In this document: positions 11,114-23,984 of the stretch, piece after piece
Numbering within the stretch: the first letter of the stretch is position 1
Layout: each line of letters begins with the position of its first letter
Source: Schistosoma mansoni
Lineage: Eukaryota; Platyhelminthes; Trematoda; Strigeidida; Schistosomatidae
Assembly: GCF_000237925.1 (NCBI RefSeq)
Contig: NC_031499.1
Span: 1 to 64,000, forward strand
Direction of reading: 5' to 3'
DNA: 64,000 bases
Made by a program: the position numbers and the translations under genes
The notes under the pieces: model-generated
The model's input: the letters and a program-made list of their open reading frames with translations, nothing else
Database searches by the model: none
Told to the model about the DNA's origin: nothing

Positions 11114-14100
11114 AAGATCAAGAAGTGACAGCGCAGTCTCTTCAGTCTACACATAAAGGTAAGTTATTCGAACAGTAATCTCATCCGATGAATTGCACTC
11201 ACATCACGTGTTGTATGAAATATTGATCGAGTTTAGTTTATTTCGATGTATCTCGAGTGAATTATTCATTACAATTTGAATTAATGTTCAGTCACTGCAG
11301 ATATTCTGCACATACACTGGAATTACAGTGAAAATTGTTATGAGTGACCATTTTCATGGGTTCCACTTGATGAAAATTGAAGTGACGATCCCAGTGTTGT
11401 TTAGTATGACGTATTGTTGATTCTTGTTTTAGCTCATTCATCTAGAAACTCCTAATTAGTTATCGTATATTGAATCACCGAGTTTGAATTCGTTCCCAAT
11501 GTTAAATGTACGATTGACGAAACGTTTTTCCATCCATAATCAGCATGGTGAGGCTTAAAAAAGTGGTGGATGAATCTGTCAGTGTCCACAGATCTGCACA
11601 TAAGCAATATAAATCACACAGTGAAAGTAATGGATTACTTTGAATAATTTGCCCGATCCTCCAAAACAGCTATGCTAATGTTTCCAACGGCTGTCGTGTT
11701 TGAATGATGCCTGCGTCTAATTTATTTGAATTCTGATTTCTTTTAGATATCGTTGTAACTACACTCAACGTTTCTACTATTGATTGGGATGAAATAATTG
11801 AAAAGAATGAAGTTGAACAATCCCTGAATCCTTTGGATAGATACTGTAAAAATGTAAGTCTAAGCGCTATCACTCGAGTTCTCAAACATGAAGACATATG
11901 TAGGACAACATTATTCGAGTCATTTTACTTCAGTCGATCTTCATATATTGGCCACATCAATCTCCAGTTGAACCTACAAATCGATCTAGTAAACACATAG
12001 CAATCAATGTAGAATGATGTATTGTAATGCGATTTGTACATTGATGTGAAAATTTGTAAAATATGTAGGAATGAAACTTTATTACTGTAGGGTAAATGTT
12101 GAATATCAGTGTGATTCAGTGTTGGGTTATTGTAACTGTGGTCAAGCATTTTTATGAAAAATGTGATTAGACATAAATATGCAGATGTGAGTATTTATAC
12201 GAACACCAATAAAATTTACGTTTTGAGTTAGAATGATCACCTTCACAAATACTTCAAAGAAACAACTTGACGGATAGTCTTTTCATATAATTGTTTAAAG
12301 GTTTTGGATGTGGTGAGGGGATTGGAGCCAAAACTGAGTTCTGCTACTCTATCATGTGACATCAGTGAAACACAACGGACAGGCGAAACCATCAATGTTG
12401 AACTTGCATTGTTATCCAATGAAATGGAAACCATATTTTCACCAAATCCGTGGTTTCCATCGTTGAAGCATACACTTGAATCCGGTATTGTGAATAAGGA
12501 AAGCACGTGGATAACTGGTGAGTGAATCACTAATGCACGTCAATTTTCTAGTTGATATACACACTTGATCAATATGTAAACTGTTCAGTTAAATTAACAT
12601 AACTTGTGGTTTTCAGCACTAAGTAAATATACTGCACTCCATTTCAGATATCATTTCAGTGAGTGGTAAGTTCACGATAAATTCTGTAGTTTATGTGTAT
12701 TGTGAAGTCTGTTGAAGTCGGTCATACTACGAAATATTGAACACACTGATCCGTCAATGTAGTGTACTAATTTCAGAGATGATGGATGTGTAATGGTTTG
12801 TAAGCATGAGTGATAAAATGAGTGAAAGATTCAGCCTGTTGTCATCAACCACATAATAATATTTATTCTGAATTGTAGATCCGAAACCCCTTGACCGTGG
12901 TAAGTTGTCCTGTGTATGAGGCGGTTGTTTTGAAATTCGAACTTCCTGTTATCTCTTGATGATCCAAACTGATGTGTGAAGGTGACTGACAATATGAAAT
13001 GTGTTGATTGCTTTGTTTGTCAATGATGTGAGAACTGAATGATGGGAACCAGTCGAGCGTAATGTCGATTATGCGACTGAAGTGATATTGTACAGTTTAT
13101 TGCATGTGTCGAAGAACGTTCCACTCGTTTGGGACTTCCTAATTGATCTCCACAATCTGCTCAATCATAGGCTCCCCACATTGAGATGCTTGAAAAACAT
13201 TCGAAACACATGCACTCTCGCATTAAATTCACACGGAAGAACCAAGTGATTGATCAGAAATATTATTCGAATGCTACGCTGTATGTCTCTCAGCTCTATT
13301 TCAGTGATTTCCTCACTAGACAAGTGCTCTAGTTCTTTGGCGAGTTGATTTCGATTCGTTCAGCTCAACAGTCTGCAGATTGATATTCTTGTTGAGACTT
13401 TGGTGATAAACTATGACAACGTTTCCTGCACTGGTTTCAACTTCTCGTCATGGCGGACGCCGTATTCGTTTGACCGACAATGAAACCAGCAGTGAATGTA
13501 AATTATGTCCGAACAATCTTATTGTTTGTGTGACAAATTCCACGGTCAACACAAATACTGATGTGTAGTTCGGCTTACAATATACACCGATTGGAGCGTT
13601 TTAATTAACAAACCGATTGGTGAAATATTTTATTAATAGTGAGTATTCGTTTCACAAACCAAAATTAATGAATGTCGTATGTTTCAGAATCCTATCTGTT
13701 CATAAAGGACTATGGTAAGAATGTAGTAACTATTGATAAGTGCTCTGAGGTGAGTTTATTGCTGTTCATGCATTATGATGTTTTCTTGAATCTATTGCAT
13801 TTTGCGTTGATCGATCAAGTACCAGTCGCATGTTGATTTAACGAGCCTAGAAATTTAAGTTGATTGCATGACCTTTTATATCTTCGCACCGTTAATTCCA
13901 CAATTTCAACGGAAAGTTCGTTGATATTCACATTGATGACATTTGTTGATGTGTATTGTTTTCTTGATATTCTAAAGACCTAAACCTCAAACGTCATTGT
14001 TATGTGGCTTTCGTGGAATTTGTTATCTACGATCATCAGGATTTATATAGAAAACGATTTCATAGGGAAATCATAGCAAACCCTCACAGGCTTCTTATAT

Positions 14101-17100
14101 GACACATACACATGAGTATAGAATATTTAACTGTTAAGAAAGAACATTATGCCAGTAGATTACAGCATACGTATTAATCCCATAAAACACTGTCTCAATA
14201 CTTTGATTTCAGCTGAAGGAGGTTATGTCGAGAAGATACCCCGGATTCGGTGAATTAGTGAAGAGCTGTTTTTTTGATGTGAAATCGGGAAATATAAAAA
14301 CGGAGATGAATTACTTAGAACTTATGAAGAAAGGATATTGCTGTACAAATTATAATATATATAGAAGAATTCACTGGTCTATTATGGAACTACTGTTTGG
14401 GGAACAACATGGTTAGTATTTATGCAAAATACGTGAAAATACAAAGTTATATTTGTTCCTGATTTTTTTAATTGATTGATATATAGTATCAATCTCATTC
14501 TATTTGTCAATCGCTGAATGAGCTGGGTGAGAAGCTTCTAAAAATCTTCTGGTGCTTTTAGCAATATCTCTATCCAAGATTACAACATTTTTTCGGTCGA
14601 ATGTGTGTCTATAGTTGTCCACATTTATTGATATAGTCGAGGATATGTTATGGCATCGGACAGCTAATTGGTGTTTATGCAGGTGAAGATGAAGATAGCA
14701 TCTACTTTGTCTGATACATTGATACTCGCAGCTAAAAACATTTAATTTGTAGACGACTCTCAGTTTCTCTTCATTCATAATTTCGCTCTTTGGTTTGTAT
14801 AGGGTTGATTGAAGTGGTTTTACAGGTTTGTGTGCTAAACCTATTCCTAAGCAGCTTCAATAATCTCGTTGTAATTTACGATATGTTTTTCACATATGGT
14901 AGGATGATCCGTTCGATGGTTTATGTACTTAATTTTGTTTCCATTGACACGTCTCATTGATATTTTTTGATGCAGTCGACCGGGCAGCCATCCCTTCGAA
15001 AAAATATTTTTCAGATATTTCCCTTGATCTTTCGCTCCACAAGTGTGTTGCATTGCATCTCCTTACTCCTGAATAAAGTTTGTAGTTTGTAGTTTGTAGT
15101 TTGTAGATTGACGCCCTTCCCATTGTGAATTGTATGTCATCAAACATGTTGTTGACCAGATTATGTGTTTTCCAGCTTGTCCTTTTCGACGATGACGAGT
15201 ATGTCAATCACATAAGGAATCTAAAGTCGCGACAGATGAAACAAGGAAGATGAGAGCAAGCACACAAACATATAAGCACATTATTGCACTCAGATATTAG
15301 TAATGAAGAATATAAACAGATCAGTTATTGACTTTTCATTTATCACTTTCAACTAGTTCACTGTCTCATCCAACTCACTCTATCGGTTTGTTTTGCAATG
15401 TATTCTTCGCATTTAGGTGGGGATAAGACCAAACCGAGCGGAATATCTCAACCTGATAAAACGACTGACAAGAAAGAAAATCTTGGTATGTTTCGTTCAT
15501 TGATAGTTTATCTCTCTTTCTCTCTGATTTGTAAATATACGATCTTATGATTTTTGATTTTTCAACATTATGCGATCGATGGATGACATATCAGATATTC
15601 CTTTCAACTATTTCACTGTCCCATAAAACTCACTCTGTCGGTTTGTTTTGCAATGTATTCTTCGCATTTAGGTGGGGATAAGACCGAACCGAGCGGAATA
15701 TCTCAACCTGATAAAACGACTGACAAGAAAGAAAATCTTGGTATGTTTCGTTCATTGATAGTTTTTCTCTCTTTCTCTCTGATTTGTAAATATACGATCT
15801 TATGATTTTTGATTTTTCAACATTATGCGATCGATGGATGACATATCAGATATTCCTTTCAACTATTTCACTGTCCCATAAAACTCACTCTGTCGGTTTG
15901 TTTTGCAATGTATTCTTCGCATTTAGGTGGGGATAAGACCGAACCGAGCGGAATATCTCAACCTGATAAAACGACTGACAAGAAAGAAAATCTTGGTATG
16001 TTTCGTTCATTGATAGTTTATCTCTCTTTCTCTCTGATTTGTAAATATACGATCTTATGATTTTTGATTTTTCAACATTATGCGATCGATGGATGACATA
16101 TCAGATATTCCTTTCAACTATTTCACTGTCCCATAAAACTCACTCTGTCGGTTTGTTTTGCAATGTATTCTTCGCATTTAGGTGGGGATAAGACCGAACC
16201 GAGCGGAATATCTCAACCTGATAAAACGACTGACAAGAAAGAAAATCTTCTTGGTATGTTTCCTCAACTGACAGTTTCTCTCTCACCCCCGTTTGCAAAT
16301 TAGATGTCTTGAGACATGTCAGTTTTGGTGGTCATGTATTCGTGACCATTGTTTCCAACAATATTTTTCCATAACTTTGTGTCATTTCCTTGATTCATCA
16401 GCATACCTCATGTGCTTGTTCGCATCACGTGTTTTTTATGTTCTGTCTATTCTTCCTATGGCACTTTTTCACATCATTTAGTCTCGATTTTAACCTGTTC
16501 TATTTCCTTTTCTTATATACCTTCAGTTTTCAACTAATTGTTGTATTCCGCCTATTCTCTATTTCATACGGACATCATTATTTACAAAGTCTTTCTGTTT
16601 TAATTTGTATGAATTTGGTTATCTAAAATCTCCTTCATCCATTTCCTCTACAAACTCATCATCGATAGTTTTTTGTTTTATCTTTTACCGATTTAAAATT
16701 ATTTCCCGCTTTTCAATATGTCACTGACTTTCTAATGTCTGTGTGCGAACTCATCATCACTCTCTTTCATCACATTGTGTTGTCCAGTATATTTGTCCTG
16801 TTTTTTGTTCTCTGTTTATTGTCGAGTTTCATGACATGGAAAAGTCACTTTACATTCTGATGTGAAATTACGTCTTATTGAATTTTTTCATCGAAATTAT
16901 TTTCAAGGTTTGCCCTCAATAATACGAATCTCCGAACTAGAAAATTTGAAATTGAACTATGCAGGTAACATTCAAAATTGATTATGCTGAAACAACTCCT
17001 TTTCATTTTAACACGAAAATATTCGAGTGCATTTTTCTACTTATGACTTGACAGCTATATGCATTGTGGTTAAGATTAGGTAGAGGCATTGCACACATGT

Positions 17101-17584
17101 CGCATATATGCAAACAAAACCGATGTAATTTCGGCAAAACTATCAACAACGGGATAATAAAAGTCATTTAAATTGAATAAATTGGTCGAATGTGGTCACT
17201 GAAAATTCGCTCTAAGTGTGTAGTTTCTCCGTAGTCTAATGATTCATCAGTGACTTAAATTCTGTCCCTTCAGCCAGCACACTCCTAAAAAGTGTTAGGC
17301 AATGAGCTTTTTCTAAATCATGGTTGACGTTTCATTTTGTGAACACGGAATCCCTTAAGTTTTTTTTAGTACATATACTTTACTATTAGCTGTCTAACTT
17401 TGTTGAGGTGTCATTCATTAAGCTGGATAACTTGGTTGTGCAGCTGTCATTATGCTTCTGAATGATATCGTTTGCTCAAAACCGAGGTATTGGAGAACCT
17501 GTCATTGTCTGTCTCCTTATTCCGACTGTATGTCACTTCGACTTAATTCTTACTTCTATATTTGCAGATGAATGCTTTGATTGA
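11114..17584 (+). CDS. Micro-exon-type gene, secreted-antigen style, 5' end not found
   Basis: I propose 13 coding exons joined by matching phases: 11114-11158 (45 b), 11747-11853 (107), 12301-12517 (217), 12648-12665 (18), 12879-12899 (21), 13688-13749 (62), 14213-14411 (199), 15417-15485, 15672-15740, 15927-15995 (69 each), 16182-16253 (72), 16908-16964 (57) and 17568-17584 with TGA. Every junction has AG/GT signals and keeps one open frame. Most exons are symmetric phase 1-1, the pattern of schistosome MEGs. The visible part encodes about 340 residues: a Cys-containing half, a second Cys-containing half (exons 13688 and 14213), then four copies of a hydrophilic GGDKT-PSGISQPDKT block, and a short tail ending ECFD. 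Pairs 11747/12301 and 13688/14213 have the same phase pattern (1-0, 0-1), suggesting an ancient internal duplication. I do not recognise the exact MEG family. Additional micro-exons in the long introns are possible. Confidence 0.72.
12648..12665 (+). other. 18-base micro-exon with a second in-frame acceptor
   Basis: The sequence is atttcag, then atatcatttcag, then tgagtg, then gtaag. Using the first AG gives an 18-base exon (residues D-I-I-S-V-S with the shared codon). Using the second AG, 12 bases on, gives a 6-base exon (V-S). Both keep the phase-1 frame, so the gene could make two protein forms here. This is read from sequence only. Confidence 0.55.
14500..15240 (-). mobile_element. Penelope-like element fragment in an intron
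   Basis: On the minus strand, a stretch near 15110-15230 resembles the Penelope RT catalytic region (a YxDD-like YVIDILVIVEKDK followed by FDDIQFTMG). A stretch at 14500-14778 resembles the C-terminal GIY-YIG endonuclease part (CIRQSRCYLHLHLHKHQLAVR... and VVILDRDIAKSTRRFLEA). The parts are separated by a short (TTTGTAG)n run at 15080-15108, and pieces are missing between. It lies in the intron between the 14213 exon and the exon array of the MEG-like gene. Broken. Confidence 0.6.
15347..16260 (+). repeat. 255-base tandem array: one exon with its intron, four copies
   Basis: Exon starts at 15417, 15672, 15927 and 16182 are spaced exactly 255 bases. Each unit holds a 69-base exon (72 in the last) and the surrounding intron. 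Copies are almost identical in both exon and intron. Copy 1 has a K where copies 2-4 have E (GGDKTK versus GGDKTE), and the last copy has a 3-base insertion adding one residue. Since exon lengths are multiples of three with phase-1 ends, any number of copies leaves the frame intact. Confidence 0.93.
16254..16907. other. Long T-rich intron of the MEG-like gene
   Basis: No further exon is clear. A short ORF here (MQIRCLETCQ...) has no flanking splice signals in a matching phase, and I read it as chance. Confidence 0.4.
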
Positions 17585-18060
17585 TTGAAAGACTATGATG
17601 ATTTCGATGTGTTTGGTAATTGCTGATTTAGTTAGGTGTCAAGCTATGAGAATGTTCTGTGGTGCACGTGGTATTCTTTCGAATAATCGTAATTCATATC
17701 CAGTCCTCGCTGATAAATACTTCGTAATTGTTTATCAAATTATAGGTCACTGTATTTATGCTTCGTTTCCATCTGGTAAGTCGTAAAATGTGTCGCTCAC
17801 TGCATAATCGTTATTATCCAATTCAAATGTTGTATATTGATCACGTGTGAGTGATGATATCATCTGCAGTCCTCTATCATCATGTCACATCATACAGTAC
17901 AACTTACATTATTGCAGATTCCACAAATACTTTTCCTCATCATTGTTTACCTAGATAGCGTAAATGTTAAGAATAACTCTCAGTATATGTTGAAAATAGC
18001 TTTTCAGATTTGACCGTGGATACAAGTGAATGATTATTGGATATCGTAATGTCCCTAACA
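17585..18060 (+). other. Presumed 3' untranslated region and flank of the MEG-like gene
   Basis: Follows the TGA at 17582-17584. A 63-codon ORF starting at 17595 overlaps this region but is out of context with the gene. I see no convincing poly(A) signal before the repeat at 18.1 kb. Confidence 0.35.
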
Positions 18061-18569
18061 TCATTTGATACTAGTAGCCACTGAGGGATTCACCCTGGTC
18101 GAAACGTCAGTCTCTGTGAAAGCAACGTGTGTGAGAAAACAATCGACACTCAGAACACAACCTATTGGATTTGTGTCAAAGCGAAATAACATGAACATAG
18201 AGCTCAGTAGAAATACCTTATCCATGTGATAACATCTACAGCGTGGAACCAGCACACCAACCATGAATACACTTTAGCATAACCAGTAACAATATGAGAA
18301 ACCTTGGAATCGGAATCACATTCACTCTAAAGTCGAGATATACACACTCTCTTTATTCATAACGACGAGACCACATGGAGTCGGTTTACAATATGCAGAG
18401 AGAATAAACTCTTTAAGACGCTAATTGATTAACCTTTCAAATAAAATCTATTAAAAATTTCCAGTATTAGTGATTTGTTCTCAGTAAACCATCCGCTCAC
18501 TGAGGCTATTCGCTTAATCACTAAGAACAGACTGACAGGTTGACATGTCCATTTAAATCTCGTCTCAAT
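18061..18569. mobile_element. LTR-like repeat fossil
   Basis: Sequence from about 18400 is related to 30390-30690 (caaataaaat, tctcaataactcac, later cgaatatgtgacgactgtta). I read both as degraded copies of one LTR-type family. No internal genes are attached. Old and broken. Confidence 0.45.
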
Positions 18570-19232
18570 AACTCACTTTCACAACAAGTGCTGTCAAATC
18601 AAGTAAACAATATTCAGACTGTAAACGAACGTCATATACACAGACGTCTGATATCACTGTTGTCCGAATATGTGACGACTGTTACCATGTCTAACGCTGT
18701 TCTGTTTCTTAAAATCACGACCTATAACTAGGAAACGTGTATCGATTTGTTGATTGGCAAAATCAGGGTCTCAACAATCGATGGATTGATGCAAATGTTT
18801 ATCGGTTGAGTTGGCCTCATCAAACAACAATACAGGAATAGAAAGCATGCATGTTAGCGAAATTGTTACGGTTACAATTCCATCCCATGATTTCCATTGG
18901 TCACTTGATTTACAAATTAACAGGTCGGTCAGATGACGAGTGACAAGTGAGTAGTGTATCGTTGTGTTATCGTTAGATTTTGATAAATATCTGTGTTTGT
19001 AAACTTGATAGTGGTTTCAAGTTTCATTGAAAGGTCATTGTAGATTTAACCATGACCATGTAGCATGGTAGTCAACGTCCACAAATTGCTTTGAATTTCT
19101 ACTCACAGATTGTGTATTAACGTTGATTTGTCGATGTTGTTTGGATGAATATGGATTGATCAAAATGTTTTGTAAGCATTTGGGAAAATCTGTTCAATCT
19201 GTATTTGATCGACATTCAGTTGTTGACATCAA
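18570..19232. repeat. Uninterrupted paralogue of the RTE insertion site
   Basis: This block is nearly identical (a handful of differences in about 660 bases) to 32459-32531 joined to 36433-37021. The junction sequence gtcatatacacag is single here (18631-18643) but duplicated around the RTE element at 32532-36419. It therefore shows the pre-insertion state. Sequence beyond 19232 and 37021 is unrelated, which marks the end of the shared segment. Confidence 0.9.
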
Positions 19233-20226
19233 CGATACCCGTGCAAATCAATAATTGTTCCAGAATAGCTGCATATATCTTCCCACATAATGTGCACAAT
19301 TATTCAGATGATCATAGTGAAGCAGAATATTTGTTGTAGTGTTGCTCAGTTTGTGATATGACACGATTGTTGTCCATCGATCAAACAGAAATGACGAATC
19401 AAAGTTGAGCTAATCGTCATCACATCACTCGATTAGGAAACTTAATTACTTTGGTATAATTTACACCATCCTATTTGTTATGTATTATTACACATTGCAT
19501 GCTCGATTATTATTCTAATTCAAAAGCATTTTATTATTCAGAGCTATGATAATGAATGTTCTCATCAGAATTATTTCGTGTCTGAAATACTACTACTACT
19601 ACTACTACCAAGAATGATCAAAACTTTCACATACTTTTCTTTTAGATGACCAACTTTCTAACCTCATCAACATCACCACTATCATCGGATACACTGAAAC
19701 ATTTTGATCCAATTTAGTAAAGTAATATACGCAATGGATTGAATAATTTTTAACATCCACAAAGTAAATAAATAAACATTTTTCAAACAAATCTCTATGT
19801 AATATCAAATTAAATAAACACTGTCTTATTATGTAGCAGACTTAACAATATTCTTCAATCACATTCTGTAATTTTCATACACAATACATGGAATACAGTA
19901 ATCAGAGTGTTGACTCTTTTTATTACATCACTTTCGAGAAGGAAACGGTGAATAGCTGTTTGTATTGAATGATAGAAGTAATTACTATAACACTTCAGTG
20001 AGGGTATGTACATAGCAAACTCGAATTGGCTTTCAGGATGACTTGTTTATGGAGATCATTTATTTTAAAGATATTTCACATGCGATGACCGATGCGATCA
20101 CTGAAAATCGTTGAGTCGGATGTATTGAGTGATGGTTCACTTGTGCAACACACAATGAGGGATGTTAGTCAGATTGGCCAATGGTACATCATCCATAGAA
20201 CAACTCGAATTCATTATACGCTATTG
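19233..20226. other. AT-rich spacer
   Basis: No gene or named repeat was recognised. A short TAC run lies at about 19590-19607. Confidence 0.4.
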
Positions 20227-21970
20227 GGTCGAAAATGATTGTAAATGAAGTCAGTTACAGGAGATTACTCAGTAGTATGCTGTGCTATATTAAATGGAAT
20301 CCGACAAGAAGGAAATGACATTAGGGAATACTGGAAGCACTTGTAGATGGCGTCGAGTCGCGTTTGACTATGATCACCACATCAATGCGATTACGCGCCC
20401 GAAAACGACTTGGTCCCTTTGATAACTCGCAAACCAGAAGACTGTAACTAGTCCAGGTAGGGTACATTTATTGGCAATCTCGTGGTATCGAATGAATACC
20501 GAGACGTACCAAAGATTACAGGCAATAAGAGCAGAGCGTAAGCAAGTTCGAACCAACAAGATGGTTAGCGGAACGAGAAGTGACTTTGATATAGTTAAAC
20601 AACAACGAGTACGGTAAAACAATCACTGGTACAATTGGTTATAATAATAATTGTTTCTATCACACCAATCGCGCTCTTGTCGGAAAAAGCAGGCCACTAC
20701 AGGAGTCCCCCGATAGAAAGGCTTTACACTTTCGATACGTAGCGGTTTCGTTCGTGGGACTGATCGCGAAACGTGCAATTGTAGGACGAAGACGTTGGCA
20801 GAACAGGAAGCGATCGTTGATCCTCGAGCCGCCACCAAAGGTCTTTGACGTAGAACGGTATCAGGAGGAAAGTACTGTATTGATTGTTTGGGTTAGCGTG
20901 CTACACTAGAATGGTTTGTATCCAGAATCTAAAGATTGCGTTCGTAGAGGTCCGGACCAGAAACGCTGCAGACGTAGGACGAGACCAGATTGAGCCAAGA
21001 AACCAGGTGCGACCGGAATAACCAAGTTCGGGACCAAATGTATAACATACGTATTTGGAGCCAGAGAGATCGACTGAGTGCGTTGACAAGAGCGTGAGTG
21101 ATCAGGCCAGCTTTCTCCAAGGTTGACCGAGGTCGACGATACCAATTTGGCGATGGTCGGAGGATATGAAAAGTGTAGCATTTGTGCAGTATATGTGTAG
21201 GGTCCTATAGTGTATCCGTTGTTGGTTATGAGGTTAGTCGCGAAAGGGTCAGGTAAGGTGTGTGGTGAATCTTTTGAAGTCATTGTTAATATGCTTGTGG
21301 ATAGACATCTTAAGTCTTGCAAACTCTTGGCAGGTGTTATCTTATCAGATACTAACCATCCGCTTCATTCATATCTTTCTCCTTGTATATCTTCTGGTAG
21401 AACGAGAAGTAAATACATTAAAATCCATACACGCAAGCAAGTCTATAAAAGTTCTGTAATACCTTACCTAGCAAATTTACTTTCTGACGAACAGGCTGAT
21501 AGAGTTGACTTAGTAAATGACCTGTACTCTTAAGCATGTCTCAAATTCGATAATTTGTATAAGCTGAGTTTTCTCTTAAAACTTTTTTATTCGTTTTCTG
21601 TTATTTTTGGTTTTTGTTTTTTTGGTAAAAAAAAATTTGTTGAAATAACTCATGCTGAGAATTCTATATTGTACCAGATCATAATATTGAATAAAGCCAT
21701 TAATAATAATAATAGTAAGTGTACTCGGCGACCGGAATGCGAGACGGTAGTCTCGTTCGAACCTCGTGAGCCTGCAATCTCCTCCGCAGTCAAGGGCGGC
21801 GTGATCTGCTGGTCTGGACGTGAGACGGAAGTCTCGTCCGTACACGGGGCAGATGACACGTGCTGTTTGGTCGAGAATGATTGGAAATGAAGTCAGTTAC
21901 TGGAGTTACTAGGTAGTATGCTGTGTTATATTAAATGGAACTTGACAAGAAGGAAACGACATTAATAAAT
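20227..21970 (-). mobile_element. LTR-retrotransposon fossil with a nested LINE end
   Basis: The segment 21720-21870 on the minus strand matches the pol C-terminal tail seen at about 32260-32330 (STDE(S/T)-VSRPDQQ). About 100 bases recur in direct orientation at the two ends (20227-20330 and 21868-21970). A LINE 3' end (21255-21715, plus) is inserted within it. The remaining GC-richer part (20330-21255) has no recognised domain. Broken, probably old. Confidence 0.5.
21255..21715 (+). mobile_element. 3' end of a CR1/Jockey-like LINE
   Basis: The 107-residue reading frame ending at 21533 (RTRSKYIKIHTRKQVY..., then SSVIPYLANLLS and a final LVNDLYS) is typical of the extreme C terminus of ORF2 in CR1/Jockey-type LINEs. 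It is followed by a 3' UTR with aataaa-like signal (ttgaataaagcc) and an AAT-repeat tail. The element is strongly 5'-truncated. Its tail resembles that of the repeat at 38440-38790. Confidence 0.65.
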
Positions 21971-21989
21971 ACCGGATTAACTAACATAG

Positions 21990-23430
21990 ACTCCACAGGA
22001 AAGTACATTTTCTCACTTGAATCTACGAGATTTTATTTCTATACAAGGTTAATTTATCAAACAGAAGAAATCTGTTTTCACAAACATTCACTTCACATGT
22101 CTGAATAGACTTAGAAATACGACCTTTCACATGAAAAAGGCTGCAGATAAATATCAACCACACTAACTATGTCAACTTGCCATTGATGATGTTTCGCATA
22201 AAGTCTGTTCAAAAATTAAGCACACTTATAACTCCACCTGGAGCCCCTCTGAAGCTAACCAGGAAAAATCGCTAACCACTCATAAGCATTTCAAATCATC
22301 AAGAGATTTGGATTTCTAAATAAACTATAAACTATAAAATACCACAAATGTAGATGAACATACTCTTCAAGTTTACATTGCTTTCATCCAAGATAAAACA
22401 TCCTACGAAATATTCACGATTTATGATTCTGTTGTAGTTTACACAAAAATCATTTTATAATCTTTTCGTTACAGTTTCATATTCACTGATGTTAATCCAT
22501 TAAAAGCGAACTTGTTCGTTTGTATTACGATGTAGTTAGCCATTTCTAGTAACACTCTTTCAAATTTCTTATCATTTGACTTCATCTATTGTCGCTCTTG
22601 TTGGGACTTTACGCATGATAGTTGTTTCCATCAATATACTGTGCCAAGTGTAATCATAGATCCGTTGTTTACTTGGTGGGTTTCTACTCTCAAGATTCTC
22701 ACGTTACAACAACTCAATCGTTATAAGATATCACCAGAGATCTTGACCTTACCGAAACGTCGACGAATAATCGTTACATTTATAATTTGGAAGTTCTCTT
22801 CAACGATGATATGGAGCTTGAAATAAACTTGATTGACCAACACTCGTGTATAATTTTATGGATGTGAATTTCCTTCAAAGAGAAATTCAGTAGTAATTGG
22901 CAGTTATGAAAGTCGAAATTTTGTTTGCATCGTATATATATTGTCATTGTTAGTCTCATGTTGATATCACTGACAAGCGTGGAATTTTCCTATTACTGAA
23001 ATCCGTTTGTTGAACATCCATTAGTTCGTGTTAGTACATCGAGATTGTCCTGTGATAGAGTGTCCGTGAAAACGTCTGGCAAACGTAATAATTTGGCAGA
23101 TATTCTATTGTAATACCCTGGTAATGCATTCAATTTCAACTACTGGGATAAATAAATTGGTTTTCATTGCAAATGTTCGAAGAGATTGCACTTCAGTGGG
23201 TCAGGTAATTATAGAGTTCGTGCATATAATGATTTAATCAACCACAACGTGACTTAAACAAGACATCCAAAATGCCATATTGTTACGAAAGTTCTTCAAA
23301 ATATTATCCGGTTATAAGATATAATTAGAATTGAATTTCGGAATTTATGGTTTACAGATGCCTAACAGAGATTTCATTCAGATGGGTGTGTATGTTTGGA
23401 CGCATCACTAGTTGATTTCAGATTGTCATT
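21990..23430. other. AT-rich spacer
   Basis: I see no gene. Bases near 22227-22290 weakly resemble the RTE leader near 26190, too weakly to call. Confidence 0.35.
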
Positions 23431-23439
23431 CCTACCTAG

Positions 23440-23580
23440 TTACTTATCCCTCATGGAAGAGCATAGGTCGCACAACAGGATTCTCCATCGAATTCTGTCC
23501 TTAACAATCCTTTCCAGTTCATTTCAGCTGCTATTCATTCTTCTAATATCTGTTTCATTTGTGGCTGCATAATACTAGAT
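23440..23580 (-). mobile_element. RTE-type LINE 3' fragment
   Basis: Reverse complement resembles the last coding part of the element at 26.2-29.4 kb (gaactggaaaggattgtta-like, agaattc, cgcacaacagg). It parallels the better-preserved fragment at 25110-25340. Only about 140 bases remain. Confidence 0.5.
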
Positions 23581-23984
23581 AACATTCATTGTAATATCCT
23601 CCTTCTTTGTTTCAAATAATAACTAGATGATTCTGTTTTCATGTGATTTCCATGTTAGGAGATATTTTCGTGCTTTTTTGAACAGTATCAGAGCAACTCC
23701 CTGAGTGTGCTGAACATCTTCTTCTTCATGATTGAAGTACAACGGCATCCTGTTTTCCGATCAAAGTCACGCTTTTATTAAATATCAAGTATGATGAGCA
23801 GCTAAAATATTTCTGTAGAGAGTTAACAAACCCATTATGATTATTATAATAATTCTTAATATTCTTCTTCTGCAGTGCTAAATAAAGTAAACTCTAAAAA
23901 TAGTATACAGATGAATATGAAAGAAAGCTGACAATATCAATAATATTTTTGATTAAGATTATGAAACGATTGATGTTAGACCAC

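Noticed and set aside
12243-12530. 95-codon minus-strand ORF
   Set aside because: It is the shadow of the plus-strand exon 12301-12517, whose splice sites and phases fit the gene.
20906-21322. 138-codon minus-strand ORF in GC-richer sequence
   Set aside because: Several overlapping frames are open here because the sequence is GC-richer; it lies in an LTR-type fossil and shows no domain.
22640-22840. gaaacgtcg-type motif blocks near 18102, 22757 and 51904
   Set aside because: They look like parts of widespread schistosome repeats, but the matches between them are too short to define an element.
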